64,000 nt of DNA from Codonopsis lanceolata (GCA_013146195.2 CM028383.1:15523642-15587641); one strand, 5' to 3'; positions 1-11,067 are shown, counted from the first letter of the stretch. Notes: generated by a model from the sequence alone, not told the origin. Made by a program: numbers and translations.

Positions 1-203
1 CTCCGTTTTTACATTATCGTTCTCTTTTTCTTTTTCATCCTTTTAAAATAATTGTCATCTTTAAAAACTTTCTCTTTTACGAAAACACTTTTATTCAATT
101 TAACCTTACTTCTTCTTCTTTTTTTTTACCTATTTTAGTTATGATCACATGATCAAAAACATTAAAGGAAACTATACATTTTACTAATATTTATAATACA
201 GTT
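1..203. repeat. Left half of a MITE split by the Copia element
   Basis: The window opens inside a terminal motif, CTCCGTTTTTA. The reverse complement of a closely similar motif, CTTCCTCCGTTTTTTA, lies at about 6322-6337 on the far side of the Copia element. I infer a Stowaway/Tourist-size MITE into which the Copia element jumped. The true left end lies outside the window. Confidence 0.4.
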
Positions 204-580
204 TGTTGGAGATTAGATACCCTACGAGTGTTTATTTTTCACTCCTTGTCGTGTCCTATCTTTAAGGGATATGGATTGTTATTACCTTTCTAGTATATCT
301 GGCAGGTTGTTTGGTTATTGATTTGTTTAGAACTCTAATATGACAATCCCTAACTTGTAGGATTAGAGGTTTATTTCTTTAATAACCATTTCCTAATCCT
401 AACATTGTCTTGTTGAGTTGTTTTTCTTGGTGGACAAGTTTCTCTAGGAGCTATATATAAGTATGAATCAACCTTGGACGAAATGAACCAATAAGACAAT
501 TTTTAGAAAAAGTTTTGCACGAAGAAGAGCTGTCACGAAACCAGTGAGCCACCCAATGATACATCATCAGAAGACTCATC
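204..580 (+). repeat. Truncated 5' LTR of the Copia element
   Basis: It matches 5493-5875 almost throughout, including a promoter-like GAGCTATATATAAGTATG segment. The match stops abruptly after AGAAGACTCATC, where gag-like sequence begins. The U5 part and the primer binding site seen in intact elements are therefore deleted here. Confidence 0.8.
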
Positions 581-1265
581 CGAACTAGAAAATGCTAATG
601 GAGACTTTTTCCAAAAAGAATAAAGGTAAGAGCAAGCTTGACGAAGCTTCGAGTGTTGGTAAAAAATGTACTACTGGATTGAGTTTCAAACCTATAGTTT
701 TTGTTAAAAAGGAGAGGGACTTTCATGTTCTTCTCAAAAACAAAACAAGTTTGTGAAAAATTTTAAACATAACAAAAGGAGGTATGTTTGTCATTACTGT
801 TATGAACTAGGTCATATCAGACTTTTTGTCACAAAAGAAGGACTGGTCTTGCTAAGAATTCAGTTGAAAACCAAAAAATGTTTGCTACCCAGAACAGGAT
901 GACATATCCAATTATGCATCATCAGGAACGTCCTTAGGAACCTTATCGGGTAGCACATCAAGAAAATCATCCGTCGAAACAAACAAAACCTCATGTGTAG
1001 AATTTTTCCAGAACTATATGGGTTCCAAAAACTGATTTGAACTGTCAAGTTTCTTTTACGTCTTTCAAATCTCATATCCCAGGTACTTGGTACTTCGATA
1101 GTGCTTGTTCTCGCCATATGACAGGTACACGAGAGAACTTGACAAACTACACATTGTGCAATAGATGTATGGTCACCTATGGTAGAGGTGTAAAAGGTAG
1201 GATAGTAAGAAAATGAACATTGGATGTTGATGGCTTACCTAAGCTCAATAACGTATATGACGTTG
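581..1265 (+). pseudogene. Copia gag zinc knuckle and protease remnant
   Basis: Around 779-840 the translation gives a CCHC knuckle (C-x2-C-x4-H), but a single-base loss just after GHIR shifts the frame and removes the last cysteine. At 1081-1150 a Copia protease motif is visible (WYFDSACSRHMTG, with D-S-A in the usual D-S/T-G position), followed by LPKLNNVYDVEG. Several stops and shifts separate these blocks. The reading continues at 2495 after the nested solo LTR. It is a dead fragment of the Gag-Pol polyprotein. Confidence 0.75.
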
Positions 1266-2494
1266 AAGGGTGTTGGTCCCGGAGTAGGCTCAATCCAGGC
1301 TAGAAGGGGGGGGGGTTGAATAGCCTAGTTGTGTTTTGTAAAGACTTTTTCAAACACTTCTTAATGATTTCTTAAGAGGATTTTACTAAAAGTGTTAATG
1401 CATCGAAAAACGAAGGAGGTTCTGAACAGATTGATAGACTGCTTAAATAACGCACAGATTCAGTAGTGGTTCTAGTTGAGTATAAGCAGTTAATAGAAAT
1501 ATAGGAACAGATCAGACAGAACACAGAGTTTAGAAGTGGTTCGTACTGTGAATAGTACTACATCCACTACCAAAGTGGTTAGCTTTGGATTTTAAAAGGT
1601 GCACTTGTTTATCCACTAGATTTATAAGTAAGATCTCTAATGGATCGTGTACAAAATGAGTTTTTTAACCAAGTGTATAATGGTGATAGAAACAATCAAT
1701 GATTAATTGTTCTCTCACGTGCTAAAGTAAAGAACAATTTTTAAAGACAAACTAGATGAAGCTGAAACAAATTAAAGACGGGTAGATCTGCAGCTTCAGG
1801 AAGTTTGGTGAAGTGTTAGTTCTTGTCCTTTTGATCTCTTGAATGCTTGAATGTTGAAGATGAAGCTTGAAAGTATTAATGCGCAAGAGTTATGTTTTCA
1901 GATCTTCAAAACTTGAATAAATACCAAAGAGATCTTTTGGACCGTTGGACTGAGACAGAGAGAACTGTGTCCAACGTTCTATTGCATTGAATGCAATTCG
2001 GCGCTTTGGGAGATGTAAGAGGCACAGTCATCAGAGATGCAGTGTGTGCAGAGAAGACATTCCCAAATAGAGTAAGGTTTCAGGTTTCAGGCGTTGCAGC
2101 TGTAAAAGTCTTCTTAGCCAAAAGGGGTAATGTCTTCAGACTTCATGTTTCAGGAGACAGTCTGGACAGTTGTCAGTATGAAGAGTTGACTTCTTTTGAG
2201 TGAAACCCGATGAAGAAATTTTGACTAGATATTTGAAAAATATCTAGATAAGACTATATGTGACATAATTCCTATGATTTGGCTAGACTTGATTTTTCGC
2301 TCTTTGAGCAGCTGTTCTTCCAAGGCTACTGAAGAAGCTTGCTTATCGCGCCTAAACTAACACTAAACAGTTCTAAACAACCTTGATTCTAAGACATTTG
2401 CCACACTAATCGGTACGCAAACCTATTAGCCACTGTACAATAAAATCAGAAGATGACTCAACCAAATCTAGAACCTATGAGAGTCAACAAAGGG
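1266..2494 (+). mobile_element. Solo LTR nested in the Copia pol, with 5-bp TSD
   Basis: The element proper is 1271-2489 (1219 bp). It starts TGTTGG and ends CAACA, a perfect 5-bp inverted repeat with canonical TG/CA ends. It is flanked by the 5-bp direct repeat AAGGG (1266-1270 and 2490-2494). Deleting it and one AAGGG rejoins the host reading frame exactly (DVEG to LKANLI). No internal retrotransposon sequence is present, so it is a solo LTR. The length and the start TGTTGGTCCCGGAGTAGG suggest a SIRE-type long LTR. The orientation is not established. Confidence 0.85.
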
Positions 2495-2957
2495 CTTAAA
2501 AGCTAATTTGATTAGAATTAGTCAATTGTGTGATGATTATTTTCATGTGAGATTTGATAAAAATTCATGTGTAGTTTTTGATAATGCTAACAAGTATGTG
2601 CTTACAGGAATAAGATCTTTTGATAATTGTTACTTGGTTGATAACAAAGATACTTGGTTTAGCACTAGCATGACATGTTTTTCTGCAGATTCAGAAGTTA
2701 GTTCTTCAGATTCAGATTCTACAGTTTCTTTGAATACTAATGAAACACCTGATGTTGCTTCATCGACTGGCACATCCGTCCTAGAAGTTCTAGAAACTGA
2801 TTCTGAATCAGAAGATGAACCTGAAATTACAAAACTTATTGCCTCGAGACCTGGATCTAGATCAGAATCGAAAAACCCTGCTTCTGCCAAAAGTCTGATC
2901 AATGATGCACCTGATGATTCATCATCGGATGAATCATCAGTTTCTCCTATCCAGTAA
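2495..2957 (+). pseudogene. Copia pol remnant: pre-integrase to hinge
   Basis: The frame after the solo LTR reads the segment that precedes integrase (ISQLCDDYFHVRFDKNSC and NCYLVD). It then passes directly into a Ser/Asp/Glu-rich hinge that normally lies between integrase and reverse transcriptase. The whole integrase (HHCC, DDE) is absent although the frame stays open to a stop at 2955-2957. This is an in-frame internal deletion in a dead element. Confidence 0.7.
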
Positions 2958-3028
2958 ATTATGTCTGATCTAGATTCTGCGCATAAAAGTGTTACTGAAC
3001 ACTGCAATGATGTTCCTAACAAACTTTA

Positions 3029-4034
3029 GAAAGTTCATCCCACATCTCAGGTAATCGGAAGCATTCATGATGGGAGAACTACAAAGAACAAAGGTAATGT
3101 TGATTATCGAAAAATGGCTTGCATGACTGATATTTTTAAAAGGGTGAGACATTACTTGTTTGTGTCTAAGTTTGAGCCAAAAAATATTAAAGAAGCCCTT
3201 CTTAATGATTTTTGGGTAAATGTCATGCATAAGAAATTAAATCATTTTTCCAAAGCTAACGTGTGGTATTTTGTACCTAGACCTAATTCTAGTAATGTTT
3301 TTGGAACATATATTTCCAAAAATAAGTCCTATGAGTTGAAAATTTTAACATGTGACTGGATGTTCATCTCTAAAGCCAAGTGTGCTCATTACTTGGTGAA
3401 GAAATTCAATCTTGAGAGTGTTTTACATTTGAAAACCCAAATCGGGTCATCCCACATTTTGTGTAGGACTATGATAGGAAGTTTGTTGTACTTAACTACT
3501 AGTCACCCAATTATCATATATAATGTGTGCTTGTACACTAGATACAATGACAAGGAAGCTAATGTCTACTTGGTTATTTTTAGTGTATTTAATTGGGTTG
3601 GAAACATTGATGATAGAAAAAGTACAACTAATAGTTGTTTTTATTTGGTGAATTTACTGGTTTCTTGGTACAATTGTAAAAAACGTTGTGTCTCACTATT
3701 AACTGATGAATCTAAATATGTAGCAGTGGGTAGTTGTTGCACATAACTTTTGTGGATAAATCAGATGATTGAGGATTTTGGGTTACACAATGATGTGTTG
3801 ATTGTGTACTGTGACGACTCTAGTGCGATAAATATTTCAAAAAAATCTAGTTCAGCATTCTCGAACCAAGCATGCTAACATTAGACATCATTTTATTCAA
3901 GACTTGGTTGAGTAATGCATAATTTGCATAGAGTTTGTTATGACTAAAAATCAGTTGGCTGATATTCTCACCAGAACATATTATTTTGAAAGATTTTCAG
4001 TGTTGAAAAAATCTCTAATTTTGTGTGCCATTTG
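3029..4034 (+). pseudogene. Copia reverse transcriptase/RNase H remnant
   Basis: The segment opens with the typical Copia RT lead-in (KVHPTSQVIG, then EPKNIKEALLNDFW and VWYFVPRP). It jumps within one open frame (3114-3746) to the RNase H part (GSLLYLT, then DDRKSTTNSCFY). The fingers/palm core with the YVDD motif is missing. After 3746 stops and shifts accumulate, but the ends of RNase H (LTDESKYVA and SSAINISK-like stretches) can still be followed to about 4030. Confidence 0.75.
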
Positions 4035-5474
4035 ATTTTTACACTTGTATATTTAAAAAAAAATTGAAAAAAAATTAAAAAAATTCAGGCATCCTGCATT
4101 TTAGGTTTGCACGATTGTTTCATCTATTTCTTACCCTATGTATATGGTTGCTTATGGATTCTCTCTTGTTAAATTAGTTGTGAGTCATTTTTCAAATGGT
4201 TTCCTACTCTCCCAGTTTTTGACAAATTTGCTAGTGCTTTTATGAAAGTTCATAAAGAAAAATTTAAAAATGAAGCTCATAAAGAAAAGAGCTACATGTG
4301 TACAAGATATGTAGCTTTTCACTTGGTAGTGTGGTACATGCACGAGCTTCATGTTTCCATGGGTTGATCTTGTGAAAGATGGTTATCCTTGAAAAAGTGT
4401 GAAAGTTATCTAGTGGCCAAAAGAAGCTTGAAATTAAAGTAAAACTTAAATTCCCATAGAGAATTCTGCGTGAAAAACTGCTTACGGAAGAAAACAAATT
4501 TGACTCAATGACTCTGATTTTACGATGAGTTCCAGATGAAAGCATTATTGAGTTGTTCTAGTCCATCACGTGTGTGTGCATTTGTCTTTAATTCTTCCTA
4601 TATCATTCTAGGCATACACACTAGGGTATACATATTTGGTGATTATATCATACTTCTGATTCTTATGCCCTAGATAATTATGTGCAAACAAGTGCTTCTC
4701 TCTCTCTTGTTAAAGAATGGTTGATGTCGAAGGTTGATTGTTTGGAAAGAGCTTGTTGGATACTCAAAAATTTGGTGGAAGCACGCACAGGGTTTGTCAT
4801 GGTATTCTAGTTAGCATTTAATTATGTTTCCTATTTTATCTTGATTAAATTTGGAATTCCTAATTCTTTTGATTTTTGACCAAGAAATCTAGTTTCCTAA
4901 TTTGTCTTGGCTTCCATCATTTTGTTTCCATGTCCAAAAAGGTTTCTTTTGCACGCCTATGATACATTGGATGGTAAGTAGTTGGGTTTATTTTAAACTA
5001 TCATTAATTGCTTATAGTCACTGCATGCTTTAACCCTTTATATTCTAATTGAGTTTTGATTATATTGGGTTTGTTCTAACAATTTGGCTAGGGTTATGGT
5101 TTAAGAATCCAGTTCCTCTACCATGGAATCAAGGTCGCCCAGTCCAGCACCTGCTACTCCAGTCAATGACGCACCCAACGATACATCATCTACTTCCTCG
5201 TCAACAACTGTTGATTTTTTTTCCAATTCCAAACTCCACCATTAATGTCGCTGATCTCTAAAGGAATGGTTGGATGTTCATGTTGCTGCCGATCTTCTGC
5301 TCAAAGAGGGGGAGTAGATAAAAGGGGAGATATTGGATGAAATGGGAGTTTGTGCCTTTGTTGGATATTTGTTTACTTTAAACTGTGTTTGATAATTTTT
5401 GAATATTTTTGAATTGTCCTATTCAGGGGGAGTTATTTACAGGTGCTCATGGTATTTACTTTGACAAAAAAGGT
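4035..5474 (+). other. Copia 3' non-coding internal region
   Basis: Between the RNase H remnant and the 3' LTR lie 1.4 kb with no convincing ORF. GGGGGAGTAGATAAAAGG (about 5310) and CAGGGGGAGTT (about 5425) are G-rich stretches typical of sequence upstream of plant Copia 3' LTRs. I see no env-like protein. Confidence 0.5.
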
Positions 5475-5492
5475 AACAACAAAGGGAGAGAT
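5475..5492 (+). other. Polypurine tract of the Copia element
   Basis: The purine-rich run AACAACAAAGGGAGAGAT lies directly before the TGTTGGAG start of the 3' LTR, where plus-strand DNA synthesis is primed in LTR retrotransposons. Confidence 0.75.
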
Positions 5493-6100
5493 TGTTGGAG
5501 ATTAGATACCCTACGAGTGTTTATTTTTCAATTTTCACTCATTGCCTTGTCCTATCTTTAAGGGATATAGATTTTTATTACCTTTCTAGTATATTTGGTA
5601 GGTTGTTTGGTTATTGACTTGTTTAGGACTCTAATATGACAATCCCTAACTTGTAGGATTAGATGTTTATTTCCTTAATAACTATTTCATATTCCTAACA
5701 TTGCCTTGTTGAGTTGTTTTTCTTGGTGGACAAGTTTCTCTAGGAGCTATATATAAGTATGAATCAACCTTGGACGAAATGAACCAAGCAGAGAATTTTT
5801 AGAAAGAGTTTTGCACGAAGAAAAGTTGTCATGAAACCAGTGAGCCACCTAATGATACCTCATTAGAAGACTCATCAGTTTCGCAATTCACTGTGTTGCC
5901 CTACACTCTTCGTAATCTTTTGATTTGCTACGTATTCAACAGTGTTTAGCATAGATTAGATACATGTTCTAATTTAGGAGTTTTCGTAATGATTTCTACT
6001 CTCTAAACGATTTGTATTCATATTGTAAGCAATTGCAATATTTTAATCTAGTGGAAGTTTTGTCATGAGGCATCGTCTACAAGTAAAAACTTGTAGACAT
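5493..6100 (+). repeat. 3' LTR of the Copia element
   Basis: It starts TGTTGGAG like the 5' copy and continues beyond the point where that copy is truncated. The continuation (to about 6100) resembles a Copia U5, including CTAGTGGAAGTTT and an acttgtagac repeat. A clear CA terminus and TSD could not be fixed, so the end is approximate. Confidence 0.65.
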
Positions 6101-6338
6101 TATTTACTTCTTGGTTTTCTTATCTTGCTTTCTGTGTTTTTTTGTTTCTCTTATTTCGCTGCTATTTCTGTTTGATGATACATGAGATGATGTATCACTG
6201 GATACAACATCACTTATTGTTTCAGAAAAAAACTTTGTTTCCTTGTTGAATCCTAGCTGTTCAACTACTTCACAATTAAATTTTTTTAAAATGATGTGTC
6301 GGATCAAAAAAGCCAATAATTAAAAAACGGAGGAAGTA
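6101..6338. repeat. Right half of the split MITE
   Basis: AT-rich, without a supported gene. It ends at AAAAACGGAGGAAGTA (6323-6338), the inverted counterpart of the motif at base 1. A short minus-strand reading frame here looks random. Confidence 0.4.
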
Positions 6339-6432
6339 CAAATTACAGTACAATGTATAAAACTCAATACAAAAAATGGAGTGTAGAAAGTAGATTTATT
6401 TTAGGGATGGGGTTAGCCTCTATCCTCATCAT

Positions 6433-6705
6433 TACTCGCTCCGTCTCAAAATATATGACGTTTTGTGAGAGTTTTTTGTTACAAAATAGATGATACTTTA
6501 TAATTTTCAAGAAACTATTTTTTTTTTCTTTCTAATTCTATCAATATTTATTGACTATGCAACTCGTATTTAACCCTTTAGGTAAAAATATCAAAATACC
6601 TCGTTAATATATGAATATGAACAATTTAGTATTTACAAAATGTTTATTTGATCCGTGGGAAAAACCTAAAAATGTTAGTATCTATTTTGGGACCGATGAG
6701 TAGTA
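6433..6705. mobile_element. Stowaway-like MITE upstream of the nucleotidyltransferase gene
   Basis: TA dinucleotides (6433-6434 and 6704-6705) flank a 269-bp AT-rich element. Its left end CTCGCTCCGTCTCAAAATAT pairs with a right end reading, on the other strand, CTACTCATCGGTCCCAAAAT. TA target duplication and CTCC-type ends are the mark of Tc1/mariner-derived Stowaway MITEs. It lies about 280 bp upstream of the start codon, so it may be part of the promoter. Confidence 0.6.
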
Positions 6706-6983
6706 CCCTAAATTCCACACTTACAAGTTACAACTTACAAGTCCTCTCTGTCTTAATTCTCCTCCCAACACACACACACACACACACTCAACTAAATTCC
6801 AGAGTTCAAAAGCTTGCAATTTCCAAACTACAGCGTTGTAAAGTTTATCTTCTTCATGTTCCCTTGAGTTCCCCAGTCCTCCAACACCTAAAAGAAAACC
6901 TCTTTCTCTCTCTACTCTCTCTCTCTCTTGTGTGTGTATTCTCTTTGGTTGATCAGTTGGTTTTTTTTTCTTTTTTGAGTTTT
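6706..6983 (+). promoter_or_regulatory. Presumed 5' UTR/promoter of the nucleotidyltransferase gene
   Basis: This stretch holds a (CA)n run at 6769-6788 and long CT/T-rich tracts at 6900-6977, which are common in plant 5' leaders. No convincing TATA box is visible. An upstream in-frame ATG (6648) could extend the ORF, but it lies in the MITE and gives low-complexity protein, so 6984 is preferred. Confidence 0.4.
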
Positions 6984-9900
6984 ATGGATCAACTTGGGCC
7001 ATTACCAGTTGAAGCAGATCCAGAGAGATGGATAAAGGCAGAGGAGAGAGCTGCTGAGATAATTGCTTGTATTCAGCCCAACCCATCATCTGAAAACCTC
7101 AGAAATGCAATTATTGATCATCTGAAACAACTGCTCCAGAAATGCTTTTCTTCCCAAGTCAAGGTCTTCCTCTTTCCTTTGATTTCCCTTTTAATTATGT
7201 TAATTTCTGCTAGTAAGATCACAAGACATACTACTCCCCCCACCCCCCAACAAAGGTCACATTTAAGAAGGCAAATTTAAAATTGTATTTTTCCTTTTAT
7301 ATACTACATATATACATTCCTAAATTATGGTGCTGTTCAGCTTTTTGAGTCAAATTACTCCTGGTTTGATTCAAAAAGTCTAACCAGGACAATATTTAAG
7401 AATGGAGAAAGTATTTCCTTTAAATTGCTAACAATAATAGACATTTTTCCATTAACATATAAATAAAAAATAATGGACATATTTATATATTTTTTGAATA
7501 AACTTTAAGAAAAAAGTATGACTTTTCTTTATTTACAAAGAGGGAATAATATTGCCTAGTGGTCCAAGAATCTTAGAAAATTGCAATATATTTTGTTTGT
7601 AGCCGTCCACTTTGAATAAATATTACTCCCTCCGATCTGTACAAATATTTTGGGATGTTTCAGTATGAGAGCCCATTTTCAAAAATATTAGATGTTTATC
7701 GTCTCCATAAAATATTAAAATTTTAACTTTACCCCATAATTGATATTAACACATTAATTAAGCTCAAGTATTTTTGTAATTATGACAAATTTTAATGTTA
7801 GTTATATATCCCTAAATAATTAGATTTTTCACACACAAACTTTTTGAGTGGAAGGGAGGGAGCAGTATGTAATCCATGGAAAGATATACACTTCAGTGGG
7901 GTTGAGGAGGGGATATACAAAAACCCCTTTACTATTTTATATAAAAACCCCTGCACCATTTTGATCTATACTTATTACCCTTCACATTTTCAACATTATG
8001 ACTGTAATGGAAGTGAGGAAGAATGGGAGCTATGGGTTTGATTTTTGGTTACGTAGTGAGGTTGAGGAGGGGATACAGAAATTGCTGCCCAGATGGAAGT
8101 CCGGAAGTTGACGTGTGGATTTGTTCGGGTGAATGAAAACAGTGTAAAGAATAAAGTTTCACATCCAAGGCTTGTCACTAGTTTTAGGAGACAGAGTAGT
8201 ATTATCACAGCAGCACACGTACATGTATTTTAATGATATTTTTGTGCATTAGGCTTCACGACTTTTGGGTTGATAATGCTACTCATTTGATCTTAACTCG
8301 ACTGAACGATTAATGATATGTCTATCTTCTAAGGAAGATCAAAGTTTGCGGTAAGCTACAGAATATGATGAACAATTGCACTGCGAAGAATGTGAAGTAT
8401 ATACATTTTTCTGGCCTTTCCCCTGTCTTGAATTTGGGATTCACCCAGGCAGATGCTGGGTGTTTGTCTCAACACGTGGTTCTATGAGTAAATAGACCGA
8501 GTATAACAAGCAGGATTATAATTGATTTCAGTTACTTGTTTACATTAGTGATGAGATTCTATTGTTTTAGCAGTATGCAAAATGTATGCATGCGCATAAT
8601 ATTGTCATTTCTTTTCATTACAACTCTCTAACCTATATATTATGTCTTGTAGCTGAGCAATAAAAAAAAATGAATTATGTTTTGTAGGTCTTTAGTTTTG
8701 GGTCCGTTCCCCTAAAGACATATTTACCTGACGAAGATATTGACGTAACAATCTTCAGTAAAAATCGAAACTTAAAAGATACATGGGCTAATGAGGTCCA
8801 TGATATGCTTAAGAATGAGGAACAGAATGAGAATGCTGAATTTCATGTGAAGGATGTTTGGTGCCTCGAAGCAGAAGTATGCCAGCTCTTCCATATCATA
8901 TACATATTGATTTCAACAAGTACTCGTTTCGGTGTCTCTTTCTGGTAATCGGTCTTTTCTTTTTAAATTATTCATCATCAATCAAGCAGTCTATTTGTTT
9001 TCTCATAATTGCAGGTGAAGAAGATAAAATGTCTCGTGGGAAACATCATGGTAAACATATATTTTAACCAACTTGAAGGAATATGCAGGCTTTGCTTTCT
9101 TCACGAGGTTAGTCTAGTGCTGCCGGTATTTCTTAATAATTCCATTCTGTATTCTCTAAGAGGTTAACATCTGCAATTTCACTACCGCAGGTTGACTATT
9201 TAGTAAATCAGAATCATCTTTTCAAGCGTAGCATTTTGTTGATTAAAGCATGGTGTAATTATGAGTGTGGTATATTGGGTGCTCACAGAGGACTTATCTC
9301 AGCTTATGCCCTTGACATCTTGGTTCTTCACTTATTTCATACTTTCGACATTTCATCATTTGGACCACTCAAGGTTGATACAATTATGAACTTCTTGTGT
9401 TTTTATTTTTATTTTTATTTTGGTTTTTATTTATTTATTTATTTTTAACTTTTCCAACTTTTCTCGCTATTACATTTGATTGTTTTGCATTTCGAGCCGC
9501 AGGTGCTTTACCGTTTCCTTAAATTCTATAGTAAATTTGACTGGAACAAATTCTGCCTTAGTATATGGGGCCGTGTACCCATAAATTCACTTCCACGTGT
9601 ATATGGTAACAATTCTTAAAGCTTTTTGATTTGATATTGACCCAGTCCTAGAGGCAGTATTGGACCTCTTTGTGCTAATGCTATACTTGAAACTACAGTG
9701 GAAACTCCTCAGAGCAGCAGTGGAGAGCTACGGCTGACCCTTGATGCTTGTTACTCTCGATATGCTGTTTATTCTAGTGGCCAGATAAATCAAGGACAAA
9801 TTTTTCGTTCCAATTTCTTTAATGTCATCGATCCTCTGTGCTTTAGGAGTAACCTTGGAAGTAATGTTTGTGAAGGTATTCGAACCCTTATTTCTTTCTA

Positions 9901-10987
9901 AAAAATAGGAATTCAATCTAGCTTTTCATATTTATTGAATTATAGTTTCTCTTAGTCTTAACATCGTTACGTTGCTGGTATGACTTGTCCATGTTATTAT
10001 TCTTAACTATTCATATATAGCGTTGACCAAATATACTGGCTTTATTAGAAACATAAGGTTGCTGCTCTATCTTGCTACTCTCGACTACCAAAATGACTAA
10101 AATATAACTGCAGCAATGGGAACAAAAATGTTTCTCTTCTTGTCAATTGCTCATGATGCCAAGAACACCAGCAAAAATTGCTTATCAATGAAAGGTCTGT
10201 AGTGTATAGTAGCTCCCAGATCTCCAAGGGAATCTAATTTGTTCTTTATTTGTTCCTTGTTAGTGCTTTTGGGTATTTCTATCAATCGAGATTCTGTCAT
10301 ATGTGATTGTAGGAACAGATCAAGTAGAATAGAGAGAGTGCTGCACAGTATTTGGTCTCTCGTGCTTCAGCCAGTTAGGCATAGGAGTGTGATACACAGC
10401 ATAGTTGAGAAGGTGGTGTGCTAAGGATTACATTATAGATGAAGTATAGCTTTTCTTACTTGTTGACAGAATTATTCATGCTCATGTATGCCATAGTTGT
10501 GCTGATATATTCGGTACCTTTCTTACAATTCTGTGTATTGTGTTAATATTCAAGCTCATAAGCTTTTTTTTTTGTGCTAGTGCCTGTGCCTGGAGGGTTC
10601 TTCGTCGAATACATAACTTCTTTCTTAACATTTCCATTACTTGTCTGCTTTCCAGATAATTTTATCAAGATATGTCATGAATTTACAACTGGATTCAGCA
10701 GCATGTCAAGATTATTCGACTGCCCCAAGGAATATAATTTGGTTTCTGAAGTTAATAAGTTTTTCATGCATACATTGGATCAGCAGAGAAAGAGTATACC
10801 TGGCGCAGAAATTTCTCTTAGGCATGCTCCAGCACCTCATCTGACAGACGAAGAGTATGATATTCTTGACATCGACTTTCTTAGCCATTGGCAGAACTTG
10901 CAGTATGGTCGCACTTGCCCTATTCCACGCAGGAGAAACATGATTAAGTTAAAGGAAGGCCCTATACTCCACGCAGGAGAAACATGA
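6984..10987 (+). CDS. OAS/poly(A)-polymerase-like nucleotidyltransferase (7 exons)
   Basis: Exons by GT/AG and frame: 6984-7163, 8688-8876, 9015-9107, 9191-9373, 9503-9605, 9699-9875 and 10656-10987, giving 418 aa. The protein belongs to the plant family with a PAP/OAS1 substrate-binding domain (Arabidopsis At3g51620/At2g40520 type, from memory). Residues 61-80 hold the nucleotidyltransferase signature: G65-S66 and the acidic pair D77-I-D79 in PDEDIDVT. The third catalytic acid expected on the next strand appears replaced by N137 (MVNIYFNQ). The substrate-binding half follows (FKRSILLIKAWCNYE, GAHRGLISAYALD). No signal peptide or membrane segment is seen, so it should act inside the cell. Such enzymes add nucleotides to RNA or make oligonucleotides; the substrate is unknown and activity is uncertain because of N137. 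The stop overlaps the start of the next ORF (ATGA at 10984). Confidence 0.82.
7164..8687 (+). other. Intron 1 of the nucleotidyltransferase gene
   Basis: The 1.5-kb intron runs from AAG/GTCTTC to TTTTGTAG/GTC. Joining at these borders gives QVK-VFSFGS, the expected family sequence. Apart from one MITE (about 7624-7867) I see no embedded gene. Confidence 0.75.
7624..7867. mobile_element. Stowaway-like MITE in intron 1
   Basis: A 240-bp AT-rich element between TA dinucleotides, with a left end CTCCCTCCGATCTG and a right end reading CTGCTCCCTCCC on the other strand. The subterminal TTTTGGGATGTTTCAG resembles the MITE at 22796-23028, which ends in a similar AAAACATTTCAAAA motif on its right side. 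Confidence 0.55.
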
Positions 10988-11067
10988 TTAAGTTAGAGGA
11001 GAGATTCAACAGACTGTTCTTTACTTTTGATAGAGGAGAGATTCAACAGACTGTTCTTTACAAATTA
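10918..11067 (+). repeat. Two short tandem duplications at the ORF junction
   Basis: A 44-bp period duplicates CCACGCAGGAGAAACATGAT (10925 and 10969). A 37-bp period duplicates AGAGGAGAGATTCAACAGAC (10995 and 11032). Removing only the 44-bp unit would put the nucleotidyltransferase frame in phase with the KEN frame; removing both would not. The 37-bp copies also create a pyrimidine-rich stretch ending in AG (about 11014-11034) that could act as a splice acceptor. Confidence 0.8.

Larger units (their letters stand above)
204..6100 (+). mobile_element. Degenerate Ty1/Copia retrotransposon (SIRE/Maximus-like)
   Basis: Two direct repeats starting TGTTGGAGATTAGATACCCT (204 and 5493) flank internal sequence encoding, in order, a gag zinc knuckle, a protease motif, a pre-integrase segment, the start of reverse transcriptase and an RNase H tail. 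The integrase core and the reverse-transcriptase catalytic core are missing, and a solo LTR interrupts the protease/pre-integrase junction. The element cannot move on its own. The lineage is inferred from the zinc-knuckle context, the Ser/Asp-rich hinge and the long 3' non-coding part. The right end is not sharply defined because the left LTR is truncated. Confidence 0.8.

Noticed and set aside
2630..3022. Minus-strand Ser/Glu-rich frame
   Set aside because: It is a shadow of the acidic hinge of the Copia polyprotein on the plus strand.
5942..5946. CAACA at 5937-5941 as the 3' LTR end
   Set aside because: The following GTGTT does not match the five bases before the 5' LTR (CAGTT), and U5-like sequence continues to about 6100.
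6648..7280. Longer start for the nucleotidyltransferase at 6648
   Set aside because: The extra part lies in a MITE and CA/CT repeats; the ATG at 6984 begins the recognisable protein, and the reading past 7163 is intron.
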